Shown piece after piece: positions 1 to 8,500 of a DNA stretch of 64,000 bases. Location of the stretch: contig CAZUXF010000006.1 in assembly GCA_964624535.1 (NCBI GenBank), forward strand, positions 1-64,000, read 5' to 3'. Origin of the DNA: UBA6107 sp964624535. GTDB taxonomy: Bacteria; Chloroflexota; Anaerolineae; Anaerolineales; Anaerolineaceae. A model generated the notes under the pieces. It was given only the letters and a program-made list of their open reading frames with translations. It ran no database searches and was not told the DNA's origin. Position 1 is the stretch's first letter; every line of letters starts with the position of its first letter. The translations under genes were made by a program, and so were the position numbers.

Positions 1-2
1 TT

Positions 3-1193
3 TGCACCCTCGTTGCCCGCCTCGAAGGCGAGCACGACATGCGCATCCTCGGCGTGGGCATTGAACCATCCCAGGGTATTAAGGGTGGTTCGGTGGTCGA
101 TATTGCCGCCGCCTCCACCGCCATTGCCCGTTCGATCGAAAAGGCCGAACGCACCTCCGGGCTCGAGATCACCTCCGCCCTGGTCAGCCTGGCCGGTTCG
201 CACGTCTCCGCGGTCAATTCTCGCGGCGTGGCGGGCATCTCCGGCGGGGTCATCGACCAGGACGACATCTGGCGCGCGCTTGACGCCGCCCAGGCCGTGG
301 CCATCCCCCACAACCGTGAGATCATCCATGTGATTCAACGCGGCTTCACTGTGGACGGTCAGGAAGGCATTCAGACCCCCATCGGCTTCTCGGGCTACCG
401 CCTGGAAGTGGAAGCCCACATTATCACCGCCGCCTCCTCCACGGTCGAAAACCTGCGCCAGTGCGTACAGGCCGCCGGGGTGCAAGTCTCGCAGTTCGTG
501 CTCAACCCCCTCGCCTCCGCGGAAGTGGTGCTTAACCGCACCGAACGCGACCTGGGCGTCTGCGTTTGCGACATTGGCGGCGGCACCAGCGACCTGGCCC
601 TCTACATCAACGGGGACGTCTGGCATACCATGGTGCTGCCCATCGGCGGCGCCCACATCACCCAGGATATTGCCGTGGGCTTGCGCGTGAGCCCCGAACA
701 GGCCGAACAGGTCAAGAAACAATACGGACACGCCATCCGCAGCGAAGTGGGCGAAGAGGAATTCTTCACCCTGCGCGCCTTTGGCGAGGAACAACCCATC
801 CAGGTGAGCCGCCGCGACCTGGCGCACATCATCGAAGCCCGCGTGGACGAAATGTTCTCGCTCTTGCACCAGGAAATCCGGAGGTCTGGTTACGACGGGC
901 TGCTGCCCGCCGGCATGGTGCTGACCGGTGGTTCGAGCCTGTTGGCCGGCATCCGCCCCCTCGCCTCGCGCGTGTTGGGTATGCCCGTCCGCGTTGCCCG
1001 ACCCGAGAACCTCACCGGGTTGGTGGACCAACTTCAGTCGCCCTCCTATGCAACCAGCGTAGGTCTGTTAAAATGGGCAGAATTAATGAACGAAACCATG
1101 AGTGCTCCCAGCCGCACGAAAACCAAGAAGAGGGTCATCCCGACCACCAATTGGAATGAAGTCAAAGGCTGGTTAAAACGTTTGTTGCCGTAA
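3..1193 (+). CDS. ftsA: Cell division protein FtsA (5' end outside window)
   Basis: Actin-fold ATPase that tethers FtsZ to the membrane and recruits the divisome. The reading frame is open from base 3, before the first in-window ATG at 39, and reads CTLVARLEGEHD, so the true start lies upstream of the window. The phosphate-binding motif CDIGGGTSDLAL and the adenosine motif VLTGGSSLLAG are present, and the protein ends in a basic tail (KGWLKRLLP) that could be the membrane-targeting helix. It sits 62 bases upstream of ftsZ in the same orientation, the usual pairing. The family assignment is firm; only the N-terminus is unknown. Confidence 0.93.
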   Translation, partial: CTLVARLEGEHDMRILGVGIEPSQGIKGGSVVDIAAASTAIARSIEKAERTSGLEITSALVSLAGSHVSAVNSRGVAGISGGVIDQDDIWRALDAAQAVAIPHNREIIHVIQRGFTVDGQEGIQTPIGFSGYRLEVEAHIITAASSTVENLRQCVQAAGVQVSQFVLNPLASAEVVLNRTERDLGVCVCDIGGGTSDLALYINGDVWHTMVLPIGGAHITQDIAVGLRVSPEQAEQVKKQYGHAIRSEVGEEEFFTLRAFGEEQPIQVSRRDLAHIIEARVDEMFSLLHQEIRRSGYDGLLPAGMVLTGGSSLLAGIRPLASRVLGMPVRVARPENLTGLVDQLQSPSYATSVGLLKWAELMNETMSAPSRTKTKKRVIPTTNWNEVKGWLKRLLP

Positions 1194-1255
1194 GTCACCA
1201 GGCGCGCCAACGTCTGGACACATTATAGAAAGTAAGCAAAATGGAGGAAAATACG

Positions 1256-2458
1256 ATGGAGACCAACAACAGATCACTACCCACCACACCTGCCAACCGC
1301 TCCCGTTCAGAGAGTGAGTACAGGCCCCAACCCGAAGCGTTCGCCCGCATCAAGGTCGTCGGCGTGGGCGGCGGCGGGTGTAACGCCGTCAACCGCATGA
1401 TCGACGAAGGCGTTCAGGGCATCGAGTTCGTTGCAGTCAATACGGATGCCCAGGCGCTGGTCATGTCCAAAGCCCAGACCAAGGTACGCATCGGGGATAA
1501 AACCACCGGCGGCCTCGGCGCGGGCGGCAACCCCGACCAGGGACGCAAATCCGCTGAAGAATCCTCCGAGGAACTCTATGAGACCCTCAAAGGCAGCGAC
1601 ATGGTCTTTGTTACGGCCGGCATGGGCGGCGGAACTGGCACCGGCGCTGCTGCCGTGGTTGCCCAGATCGCCAAGGAGATTAACGCGTTGACCATTGGCG
1701 TGGTCACCCGTCCCTTCACCTTTGAAGGCTCCAAACGACTGCAAGCCGCGGAACAGGGCATCGCCCGCCTCAAGGAACACGCTGATACCCTCATCGTGAT
1801 CCCCAACGACCGCCTGCTGCAGATCGTGGATCGCAAAGCCAGCCTGCAGGATTCCCTCAAGACAGCCGATGACGTGCTGCGCCAGGGTATCCAGGGCATT
1901 TCGGAACTCATCACGATCCCCGGCCTGATCAACCTCGATTTCGCCGACGTGCGCACGATCATGTCTGAGGGCGGAGCCGCGCTGATGGCGGTTGGCAATG
2001 GCACCGGCGACGACCGCGCCATTAAAGCCGCGGAACAGGCCATTTCGAGCCAACTGCTCGACATCACCATCGACGGCGCCCGCGGAATTCTCTTCAACGT
2101 TACCGGCGGCCCCAGCCTGACCCTCTTCGAGGTCAACCAGGCCGCGGCCATCATCAAGGAAACTGCCCACCCCGACGTCAACCTCATCTTCGGTGCCGTG
2201 ATCGACCCGAACATGGGCGACGACCTGCGCATCACGGTTATCGCCACGGGTTTTGACCGGGCCGGCATGCGGTCGGCCGCAACCATCCAGGCTGCGCGCT
2301 TTGACCCCACCCGTGTGGTGCAGCGCCCCACCTTCGGAGAGCCCATTGAAGTCGAAGTCAATCGCTCCGGCGACATGGTCTTCGAGCCCCGCGTCATCGA
2401 CACCAAGGATCTGAACGTGCCCGCTTTCTTGCGCAACCGTTTGAGCGACAGCAAGTAG
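1256..2458 (+). CDS. ftsZ: Cell division protein FtsZ
   Basis: Tubulin-like GTPase that polymerises into the Z ring. The nucleotide-binding loop VGVGGGGCNAVNRM is near the N-terminus, the tubulin signature GGGTGTGAA follows near residue 125, and the synergy-loop region NLDFADVRTIMSEGG is intact. The C-terminal tail is short and ends DLNVPAFLRNRL, matching the conserved peptide that binds FtsA and other partners. An in-frame ATG lies upstream at 1241, but the sequence GGAGGA at 1243-1248 is an ideal ribosome binding site for the ATG at 1256, so I place the start there (400 residues). It probably forms an operon with ftsA. Confidence 0.95.
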   Translation: METNNRSLPTTPANRSRSESEYRPQPEAFARIKVVGVGGGGCNAVNRMIDEGVQGIEFVAVNTDAQALVMSKAQTKVRIGDKTTGGLGAGGNPDQGRKSAEESSEELYETLKGSDMVFVTAGMGGGTGTGAAAVVAQIAKEINALTIGVVTRPFTFEGSKRLQAAEQGIARLKEHADTLIVIPNDRLLQIVDRKASLQDSLKTADDVLRQGIQGISELITIPGLINLDFADVRTIMSEGGAALMAVGNGTGDDRAIKAAEQAISSQLLDITIDGARGILFNVTGGPSLTLFEVNQAAAIIKETAHPDVNLIFGAVIDPNMGDDLRITVIATGFDRAGMRSAATIQAARFDPTRVVQRPTFGEPIEVEVNRSGDMVFEPRVIDTKDLNVPAFLRNRLSDSK

Positions 2459-2560
2459 GCCACAGAACCCGAGTCATGACAGGTGATCCTGTGTTGTGCC
2501 TCCGTATTGAAGGCAGACTCATGTAAGTTGCATTGAGTCTGAAAATCCATCGTGAAACGC

Positions 2561-2636
2561 AGCTGGCGGCTGGTCCCCGCCAGCTGATGCCTTTAATAGG
2601 GATAACTTCCGATTAATCGTTAATCAGAAGTTATCC
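2561..2636 (+). terminator. Tandem hairpins downstream of ftsZ
   Basis: Hairpin 1 has perfect 9-bp arms at 2561-2569 and 2577-2585 (AGCTGGCGG/CCGCCAGCT). Hairpin 2 has 17-nt arms at 2600-2616 and 2620-2636 with one mismatch and a 3-nt loop. Neither is followed by a clear U-tract, so they may stabilise the 3' end of the ftsZ mRNA or act in a Rho-dependent or palindromic-element role rather than as a classical intrinsic terminator. Confidence 0.5.
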
Positions 2637-2783
2637 TGTCCAACGTGTAGGGGCAAATTCCGACCTGGATGACGCGCCGCTTGGAAAATGAATCAAACCC
2701 GCCCGAAAACCAGTCTCACACGAAGACACAGGGGCACGGAGGGAAAAACCGCCCCGCTCAAACAATTCTGTAAACCGCCCCGG

Positions 2784-2812
2784 TTGAATTGTCCGCGTGG
2801 ACGTGTTATCAT
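2784..2812 (+). promoter_or_regulatory. Promoter of nrdR
   Basis: TTGAAT at 2784-2789 and TATCAT at 2807-2812 are separated by exactly 17 bp. Transcription would start near 2819, giving a leader of about 90 nt before the nrdR ATG. Confidence 0.6.
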
Positions 2813-2908
2813 TGTTCAGACGATTTCAGTCGCGCGACCCCCATCCCCCACACGGGAGACTTTTCTAACCCTTTACCGGTACATTGACACAACGCTCAGG
2901 AGGATGCC

Positions 2909-3358
2909 ATGCGCTGCCCATACTGCCAGGACGACAATTCACGCGTGCTCGACACCACCCACGACAGCCGCGGAGGAGTGCGCCGCCGCCGCGAGTGCGA
3001 GCACTGCGGGCAGCGTTTCTCCACCTACGAGCGCCCGATCCTGGCCACGCCGCTGATCATCAAACGCACCGGCACCCGCGAAGAGTTCAACCGTGACAAA
3101 CTTTTAGAGGGCATCCGGCTCTCTTGCACCAAACGCCCCGTCTCGGCCGCGGACATCAACCACCTGGTCAGCGAGATCGAGACCAACCTGCAGAAGATGG
3201 GCCGCGAAGAGGTCTCATCGCGCGTGGTGGGAGACATGGTGATCAACGGCCTCAAGCAGCTCGATCACATCGCTTACATCCGCTACGCCATCGTCTATTT
3301 GCAACTGTCCGACCTGCAGTCCATCCGCAACGAGATCGACCATCTGCTGGAAGGGTGA
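2909..3358 (+). CDS. nrdR: Transcriptional repressor NrdR
   Basis: Zinc-ribbon and ATP-cone repressor of ribonucleotide reductase genes that senses ATP/dATP. The N-terminus MRCPYCQDDNSRVLDT with the later CEHCGQRF forms the four-cysteine zinc ribbon; the ATP-cone follows (FNRDKLLEGIRLSC). The length, 149 residues, is normal for the family. AGGAGG just before the ATG is a good ribosome binding site. No reductase gene is in the window, so targets are elsewhere. It is the last typical-GC gene before the AT-rich island. Confidence 0.95.
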   Translation: MRCPYCQDDNSRVLDTTHDSRGGVRRRRECEHCGQRFSTYERPILATPLIIKRTGTREEFNRDKLLEGIRLSCTKRPVSAADINHLVSEIETNLQKMGREEVSSRVVGDMVINGLKQLDHIAYIRYAIVYLQLSDLQSIRNEIDHLLEG

Positions 3359-3491
3359 TAATCTGCTGGGGGAAGAAAGAACGTGAGACGTAAGCACTGG
3401 TTTAGATCATGAACACGAAACAAACGAAATTTTCTAAACACGCGAACAAAGGTAATTCGAATTCGGATTCACTTAATGGAATATTAATACG

Positions 3492-3640
3492 TGCGAATCA
3501 CTTTTTGAATACGAAATCAAGTATTTTTGTTTGATTCGCATATTCGGATCCAAGTGCGAATGCCCTGCGTGACCTTATGCAGTTTTTAAGGTTCGATGTT
3601 TTTGACACTTTATTAAAAGTAGATTCGTTTGGATCCGAAT
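3492..3640. repeat. Clustered inverted repeats left of the KAP gene
   Basis: First structure: TGCGAATCA (3492-3500) pairs with TGATTCGCA (3532-3540), enclosing AATAC (3508-3512) and GTATT (3521-3525). Second structure: ATTCGGATCCAA..GCGAAT (3542-3561) faces ATTCG..TTGGATCCGAAT (3623-3640). The same CGAAT/ATTCG words recur from 3456 to 3677. The arrangement resembles a folded mobile-element or recombination-site remnant, but no known attC or IS end motif was recognised. Confidence 0.55.
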
Positions 3641-3821
3641 TGTTCCCTGTTTCAATTAAATTCAATTCGAATGGAACGAATAAAGTTTTGCCTGCGATGT
3701 AGAAGTGATGAAACGTGAATGATTTTTCATAAGTTAAAAATAGCACTTTTGTTCTAGTTTGTCAATGTAGTCATGGTAATTCTCAGAAATTACTAATAAT
3801 CGCACGATAATCGAAATCAAC

Positions 3822-3848
3822 TTGACTTTTTTAAAAGCGGTCTATAAT
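3822..3848 (+). promoter_or_regulatory. Candidate promoter of the KAP gene
   Basis: TTGACT (3822-3827) and a perfect TATAAT (3843-3848) are separated by 15 bp, shorter than the usual 16-18. If used, it leaves a leader of about 340 nt before the NTPase gene, containing two palindromes and a 32-codon open frame. Confidence 0.45.
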
Positions 3849-4016
3849 TAATTGTGATTGGGGGCTTATTGGTAATAGTTTAGGTATAAAGTGAATAACC
3901 ACAATTTACTATTAAAAAATCTCATTATTAATAAAACGGTCATGCATAAAAAGTAGATTCCATTAACTGAGGGTTTGAATCCGACAAATTCAACCAGCTT
4001 AAAACATATTAGGATT

Positions 4017-4032
4017 TAATTCTATAGAATTA
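4017..4032. promoter_or_regulatory. 16-bp perfect palindrome upstream of the KAP gene
   Basis: TAATTCTATAGAATTA is a perfect inverted repeat in the leader region. It could be an operator, but in such AT-rich DNA a chance palindrome is possible. Confidence 0.35.
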
Positions 4033-4093
4033 GATTAAGAATAACAAAACATAGGGAGAATTTTTTCATGTTTCCTTGAAATTCATTAAAAAG

Positions 4094-4192
4094 ATGGAAG
4101 AAAGGAGTAACAACGAAAATATCACCATAACGTATGGTGATTCCAAATTAAAAACAAGCCGGAGAGCCTATAGCATGGTTATCAAAGGGTGA
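4094..4192 (+). CDS. Possible 32-residue leader peptide
   Basis: An ATG-started frame beginning MEERSNNENITITYGDSK ends with TGA 4 bases before the NTPase ATG, which would allow translational coupling. It has no strong ribosome binding site and no recognisable family, and it spans the palindrome at 4121-4141. It may simply be part of the untranslated leader. Confidence 0.2.
   Translation: MEERSNNENITITYGDSKLKTSRRAYSMVIKG
4121..4141. promoter_or_regulatory. Perfect 9+3+9 palindrome before the KAP gene
   Basis: ATCACCATA (4121-4129), ACG, then TATGGTGAT (4133-4141). It lies 55 bp before the NTPase start. In DNA it is a good operator shape; in RNA it is a compact hairpin upstream of the start codon. 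No regulator gene is adjacent. Confidence 0.5.
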
Positions 4193-4196
4193 TAAT

Positions 4197-7100
4197 ATGA
4201 AAAAAATATCAACTAATAATTGTCAAACACATTTTATACAAGATTTACCTGCAGAGGCAGATGATTTTGGGGGATCTCATGAGGAGCTAGCAAAATGCAT
4301 AGCAGATTTCATTACTCATGAGAAGGGTGGAATAATTATCGGCATCGAGGGCACGTGGGGTTCTGGGAAATCAACAGTAATTAATCTTTTTTCAGACCAA
4401 TTATCAGACTCTGAAACATATATTTTCCAATTTAACGCATGGTCACATGAAGGGGATCCGTTAAGAAGAATTTTTCTTGAGAAGTTAATGAATTTTATCG
4501 ATGAAAAGAAAATTAAACATGCCAATTGGTCTACAGAACTTGAAAATTTTGACACAAACCATACTATTACTAAAACTACTAATTATAGAACTTTAACTAA
4601 TGAAGGTATTAATTTTACTCTTCTATCCGCATTGTTGCCGTTAGGTTTAGTATTTCTTAAAAATGGTTTAGACATCGGCGTTTCCTTTTCCGGAATTGGA
4701 GTTAATTGGCAGTTTATTGTAGGAATTATTGCCTCAATTAGTCCCTTTTTTTATATTCTTGATTGCATCATTCGTTACAAAAATAAGCTAATTGATCAAG
4801 ACAACTTTACTTCGATTTTTTTAAAAGAACCTTCGACACCCGAATTTACCACCGAAACATTTAGTTCAGGAAACCCTACCTCAGTAGAATTTGAAAAATA
4901 TTTTAACGAAATTATTGAAAAAATATTGAGAAACAATTTCAAGAAAATAATTATGGTAATAGATAATATTGACAGAGTCTCGCCTGAACAAGGGTTATCC
5001 ATTTTGAATACATTACAGACTTTTTTAATAAGTGAAAAGAGTGTTAATAAACAAAAAGAAATTAATAATAAAAATTATTTTGATTATTGGGAACGATTAT
5101 GGACAATCCTACCGTACGACTTTGAAGGTCTAAAGAATTTGTGGAGAAGCAAATCAAATAATAATAAATCAAGGAATAGCGCAGGAATTTATCAAGGGGA
5201 AGATACAAGCAATAGCGAAGAAACGGTAACTGAGAATTGTCTTGGGTCTCAACTTTCGATGATTGAGAAGAAGATTCCAGTACGTTTTTTTGTTCCCCCT
5301 GTGATTCTTTCTGAATGGAAAACTTACTTCAATAATGTTTTTCTTAAAGCATTTCCCTCACATAAGAAAGATGTAGATTCTGTATTTAATATATTCCTTA
5401 TATCGTTGAACCATAAATTTGCAACCCCAACTCCAAGAGAAATTATCCATTTTATTAATTTAATGGGGTCCTTCCATCGTATATTTTCTGATGATGAAGT
5501 TGAGTTTACTTCAATCGCTTATTATGCTTGTTTGCTTAGGAATGGTCTTTGTAGTTCGAAAATCAAAGATTTATTAGAGAGTTCGATGATTCCGCCAGAG
5601 GAAACATTAATACTTTTATCTAACAACGTTCGAGAAGATTTAGCTATGATAATTTTTAACTTGGATAAACAAAAATCGTGTCAAATAATTTGGTCCGAGG
5701 AATTAATACGTATATTAAAAGTCAACGAACCCGAAAAGTTGCATCAGTTCTATTCTCAACTTTCAAATGTCTTTTGGGCAATGCTTAATAGCTCAGTAAA
5801 TAATGAAATGAATAGTTTTTCATTTGCCGAATTGGTGAATAGTATCAACTGTTTTGGGAAATTTTTAGCTTCGAATGAATTTAATGGCGTCGTAATTAAT
5901 GAATCAGAAAATATTTACAAACTCTTAGGCCAACGCCTTTTAGGTAAACAAAATTGGGAGATAAGAAATTCAATAGATTGTGAAGCAATAATTAGGATAA
6001 TTCCTTACATAAAACAAGCAACGAAAGTTAAATTATTGCAATCAAAGTTGGCTCCTATATCTATAATTAAATTCGACAACGAAGAAAACGATCACTTTGA
6101 GGAACGGATTCTTAATCTATTAATAAAAATAACAGAAATTATTGGGATATATGAAAATTCTTTTTCAATTTCGTTAGACGGTGAAAGTGACAAGTTAACA
6201 ATCGCATTGCTTTGTTTGTCTTACATTCAACCTCAAAATATCGAGAAGATAATCATTACATTAAAAACCGACCAAATGCTGAGCGATATTAATTCGTTAT
6301 TTTCGTTCAATATTATTCAAGAAAAAACACTTTTAGGATTAATTAATCTATATACATCAAATAAAGAAATCTATAGTAATATCCCTTTTACACTTTGCAA
6401 CACAGTTGTAACAATTAATCAAACTTTCGGATTGAGAATCCTTGAGTTCTTATTACTATTGAGAACAGATCCGATAATAATTTTAAATTTTGAAAATATT
6501 TGCAAAAACGGTACATTTTTTGAATCAATGGTAGCAACGTCTTCAACCTCTAGTCTTGCTTATCAATCACATGCAATAATTTTATTAATTACAATTTATA
6601 AAACTTTCGAACCCCAACCACCAATTCAAGCAAGTCCTAATGTTATTCAATACTTTCAGGAACTCTTACTCCAACCACAGTCACAATTACTATTGATCGA
6701 CCAGATCGTTGATGACATTAATAAATACTCTTGTCAAAGAGAATGGGTTGAAGAAACATTTGTTCAACCAAAAATTAAACTCCTTTCTAATTTTGTTATG
6801 TCAAGAAGCCTCGATAAATTCTCAATGGATTCAATAATAAAAGCAGAAATGTTATTTGACCTGTGGGAAAAAATAAACAATACTTTCGAAAAAGAGACAA
6901 TCAATAAGCTTATAACCATATTAATGCTTGAGGAAGATTTTAACTGGAAACTTTTAAACCATGATATTTCCTTAAATTATGTATACATTTATATATTCTT
7001 ACTAACTAATAATATATTCAATAATGCATCATTCATCGCTCGGTTGCGGAAATGGGTGTTGACACAATCCAAAACCGAATTATCAAATAATGTTTTATTG

Positions 7101-7622
7101 CCTGATTTCATTACTCTATTAAAAAATATGAGCTCACTTTCAAAAACTCATATCTCACTCGGTATTGATTTTAATGACCTCTTGTTTTCGTATTATGAAA
7201 ATATTTCCAATACTCCTCTCCCAAATATCATTGAAGAGAATTGGATGTTTTTGAATAGTTTATTAAGTATTAATCAACAAAAAGTTCTTAACAAAAGATA
7301 CCTGGAATATATACTTGAAAACCCTGGTGATTTTGATACCCATAAAAAATTCGTAAGTTGGGGGTCGTTTTCAAAAAAGGAATTACTTCTTTATCCTCAA
7401 TTAATTCGAAAAATATTTAGTGAATTAATCATTCAGAATCCGACAAACGAGAATTTCATAATATTGCGTGATATTTCTAAATCAAATCCACATTTTCTAC
7501 GCAACAAGAAACTTATCAAAGAGGATGTAGATGATTTTATTCAAAGGATTAATGCTTTAGAAAACACTGCCTCGTCAAGCGTTTTACTCTTAATTCAGGA
7601 AATCAAGAACGTTTTCATATAA
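4197..7622 (+). CDS. KAP-family P-loop NTPase, candidate defence protein
   Basis: The 1141-residue protein has a Walker A motif GTWGSGKST (residues 52-60), the KAP hallmark FQFNAWSHEGDPLRR (77-91), two membrane segments inserted in the NTPase domain (about 138-160 and 170-192), and a Walker B IIMVIDNIDR (251-260) with the KAP-type TPREIIHFINL further on. An Asn/Lys-rich low-complexity insert lies near 285-345. The remaining 650 residues look all-helical with no recognised domain. KAP proteins are membrane-associated NTPases; F-plasmid PifA, which excludes phage T7, belongs to the family, and others are found in defence islands. The gene is strongly AT-rich with AT-ending codons, unlike every neighbour, and stands alone between nrdR and msrA. 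I infer horizontal acquisition and a possible antiphage role; function is untested. Confidence 0.8.
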   Translation: MKKISTNNCQTHFIQDLPAEADDFGGSHEELAKCIADFITHEKGGIIIGIEGTWGSGKSTVINLFSDQLSDSETYIFQFNAWSHEGDPLRRIFLEKLMNFIDEKKIKHANWSTELENFDTNHTITKTTNYRTLTNEGINFTLLSALLPLGLVFLKNGLDIGVSFSGIGVNWQFIVGIIASISPFFYILDCIIRYKNKLIDQDNFTSIFLKEPSTPEFTTETFSSGNPTSVEFEKYFNEIIEKILRNNFKKIIMVIDNIDRVSPEQGLSILNTLQTFLISEKSVNKQKEINNKNYFDYWERLWTILPYDFEGLKNLWRSKSNNNKSRNSAGIYQGEDTSNSEETVTENCLGSQLSMIEKKIPVRFFVPPVILSEWKTYFNNVFLKAFPSHKKDVDSVFNIFLISLNHKFATPTPREIIHFINLMGSFHRIFSDDEVEFTSIAYYACLLRNGLCSSKIKDLLESSMIPPEETLILLSNNVREDLAMIIFNLDKQKSCQIIWSEELIRILKVNEPEKLHQFYSQLSNVFWAMLNSSVNNEMNSFSFAELVNSINCFGKFLASNEFNGVVINESENIYKLLGQRLLGKQNWEIRNSIDCEAIIRIIPYIKQATKVKLLQSKLAPISIIKFDNEENDHFEERILNLLIKITEIIGIYENSFSISLDGESDKLTIALLCLSYIQPQNIEKIIITLKTDQMLSDINSLFSFNIIQEKTLLGLINLYTSNKEIYSNIPFTLCNTVVTINQTFGLRILEFLLLLRTDPIIILNFENICKNGTFFESMVATSSTSSLAYQSHAIILLITIYKTFEPQPPIQASPNVIQYFQELLLQPQSQLLLIDQIVDDINKYSCQREWVEETFVQPKIKLLSNFVMSRSLDKFSMDSIIKAEMLFDLWEKINNTFEKETINKLITILMLEEDFNWKLLNHDISLNYVYIYIFLLTNNIFNNASFIARLRKWVLTQSKTELSNNVLLPDFITLLKNMSSLSKTHISLGIDFNDLLFSYYENISNTPLPNIIEENWMFLNSLLSINQQKVLNKRYLEYILENPGDFDTHKKFVSWGSFSKKELLLYPQLIRKIFSELIIQNPTNENFIILRDISKSNPHFLRNKKLIKEDVDDFIQRINALENTASSSVLLLIQEIKNVFI

Positions 7623-7773
7623 TTTCTCTTTTTTGATCTTTGATTTTTCAACCACACTAGTGATTATGGCATTTTGAAATATAGGTTGAAATCGAATTAT
7701 GGAATAATGGTTTAACAAATTAATAGATCCACGAATTGAGAAAATACACGATATTTTCTGTTTAGCAATTTAG
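7623..7773. other. Right AT-rich flank of the KAP island
   Basis: AT-rich DNA without a gene. No clear intrinsic terminator follows the NTPase stop. Composition returns to that of the surrounding chromosome near 7770, which I take as the right boundary of the island. No direct repeat was found that would mark an integration site. Confidence 0.5.
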
Positions 7774-7920
7774 ATCGTCCTGGCAATGGCCTTATCCGCC
7801 TGCAGCAGCCATGCATCCGACCAGTCAACAACCGGGAGACCCGACTGCGTGATCCTCGACATGTACGATATTACCATTGAACAGGTCATGCCGAAGACCC
7901 CGTTTGGTCCAGCACCCTAA
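7774..7920 (+). pseudogene. Beheaded lipoprotein gene remnant
   Basis: An in-frame stretch of normal GC encodes IVLAMALSACSSHASDQSTT and then a short tail ending in TPFGPAP and a stop. IVLAMALSAC is the hydrophobic end and lipobox of a lipoprotein signal peptide, but the frame is closed by a TAG at 7771-7773 and the basic n-region and a proper start are missing. The break coincides with the AT-rich island edge, suggesting that the island removed the 5' end. An internal ATG at 7786 could allow a 44-residue peptide, so a tiny functional gene is not excluded. Confidence 0.5.
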
Positions 7921-7948
7921 CGGTTAATAAGGATATAAATGGCTTATT

Positions 7949-8494
7949 ATGGACACATCCCCCCTCCCCTCGATCGTCCTCGCCGGCGGATGCTTCTGGT
8001 GCCTCGGAGCCGTCTTCGACCCGATTCGCGGCGTCTCTGACGTGGTTTCGGGCTACGCCGGCGGCAAGCGCCCCCACCCCACCTACGAACAGGTCTGCAG
8101 CGGCGCCACCGGCCACGCCGAGGTGGTGCAAGTCACCTTCGACCCGGCCGTGATCGCGCTTGAAGACCTGCTGCGCGTCTTCTTCACCATCCACGACCCC
8201 ACCACGCTGAACAGGCAAGGAGCGGATGTGGGCACGCAGTACCGCTCGGCCATCTTTTACACCGATGAAGACCAAAAGTCCGCTGCAGAGAAGGTGATCG
8301 CCGAGCTGACCGCTGAGAAATTGTGGCCGAACCCGATCGTCACCCAGGTGGCGCCGCTCGAAGCCTTCTTCCCTGCCGAAGACTACCACCAGGAGTATTT
8401 CGCGCGCAACCCCAACGCCGGTTACTGCCAGTTCGTGGTCGCCCCTAAAGTATCCAAGTTCCGCCAGAAATATGCCCACCTGCTAAGTCAATAA
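7949..8494 (+). CDS. msrA: Peptide methionine (S)-S-oxide reductase MsrA
   Basis: Repairs oxidised methionine in proteins using thioredoxin. The active-site signature GGCFWCLGAVFDPI near residue 12 contains the catalytic Cys; GYAGG, HAEVVQVTFDP and the DPTTLNRQGADVGTQYRSAI region are all present. The 181-residue length fits. No convincing ribosome binding site lies at the usual distance from the ATG; AAGGAT at 7929-7934 is somewhat far. It is followed by a strong terminator and is monocistronic. Confidence 0.95.
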   Translation: MDTSPLPSIVLAGGCFWCLGAVFDPIRGVSDVVSGYAGGKRPHPTYEQVCSGATGHAEVVQVTFDPAVIALEDLLRVFFTIHDPTTLNRQGADVGTQYRSAIFYTDEDQKSAAEKVIAELTAEKLWPNPIVTQVAPLEAFFPAEDYHQEYFARNPNAGYCQFVVAPKVSKFRQKYAHLLSQ

Positions 8495-8500
8495 CACAAA

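Larger units (their letters stand above)
2459..2908. other. ftsZ-nrdR intergenic region (450 bp)
   Basis: No credible gene. The region holds two strong hairpins (2561-2585 and 2600-2636), a stretch near 2715-2745 resembling the short-period CACGAAGACAC-type filler repeat common between bacterial genes, and a promoter for nrdR. The open frame at 2688-3056 runs through this filler and into nrdR in another frame; I do not regard it as coding. Confidence 0.6.
3359..4093. other. AT-rich left part of the KAP island, non-coding
   Basis: Base composition falls sharply just after nrdR. No credible gene is present; the minus-strand frame at 3498-3746 overlaps the inverted repeats and has no family-like sequence. 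The stretch contains a cluster of GATTCG/CGAATC-rich inverted repeats (3440-3690), one promoter-like site and one palindrome, listed separately. Confidence 0.6.

Noticed and set aside
1576..2550. Long open frame of 324 codons on the minus strand across ftsZ
   Set aside because: It is the antisense shadow of a GC-rich conserved gene; its protein has no domain-like sequence.
2688..3056. Plus-strand frame of 122 codons before nrdR
   Set aside because: It runs through a CACGAAGACAC-type filler repeat (TRRHRGTEG in translation), which gives a common false ORF, and overlaps nrdR out of frame.
3498..3746. Minus-strand frame of 82 codons in the island
   Set aside because: It overlaps the inverted repeats, lacks a ribosome binding site and resembles no family.
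3353..4196. 12-bp direct repeat AAGGGTGATAAT near the end of nrdR and before the KAP ATG
   Set aside because: Considered as an attachment-site duplication, but 12-bp matches are expected by chance at this scale and neither copy marks the right edge of the AT-rich island.
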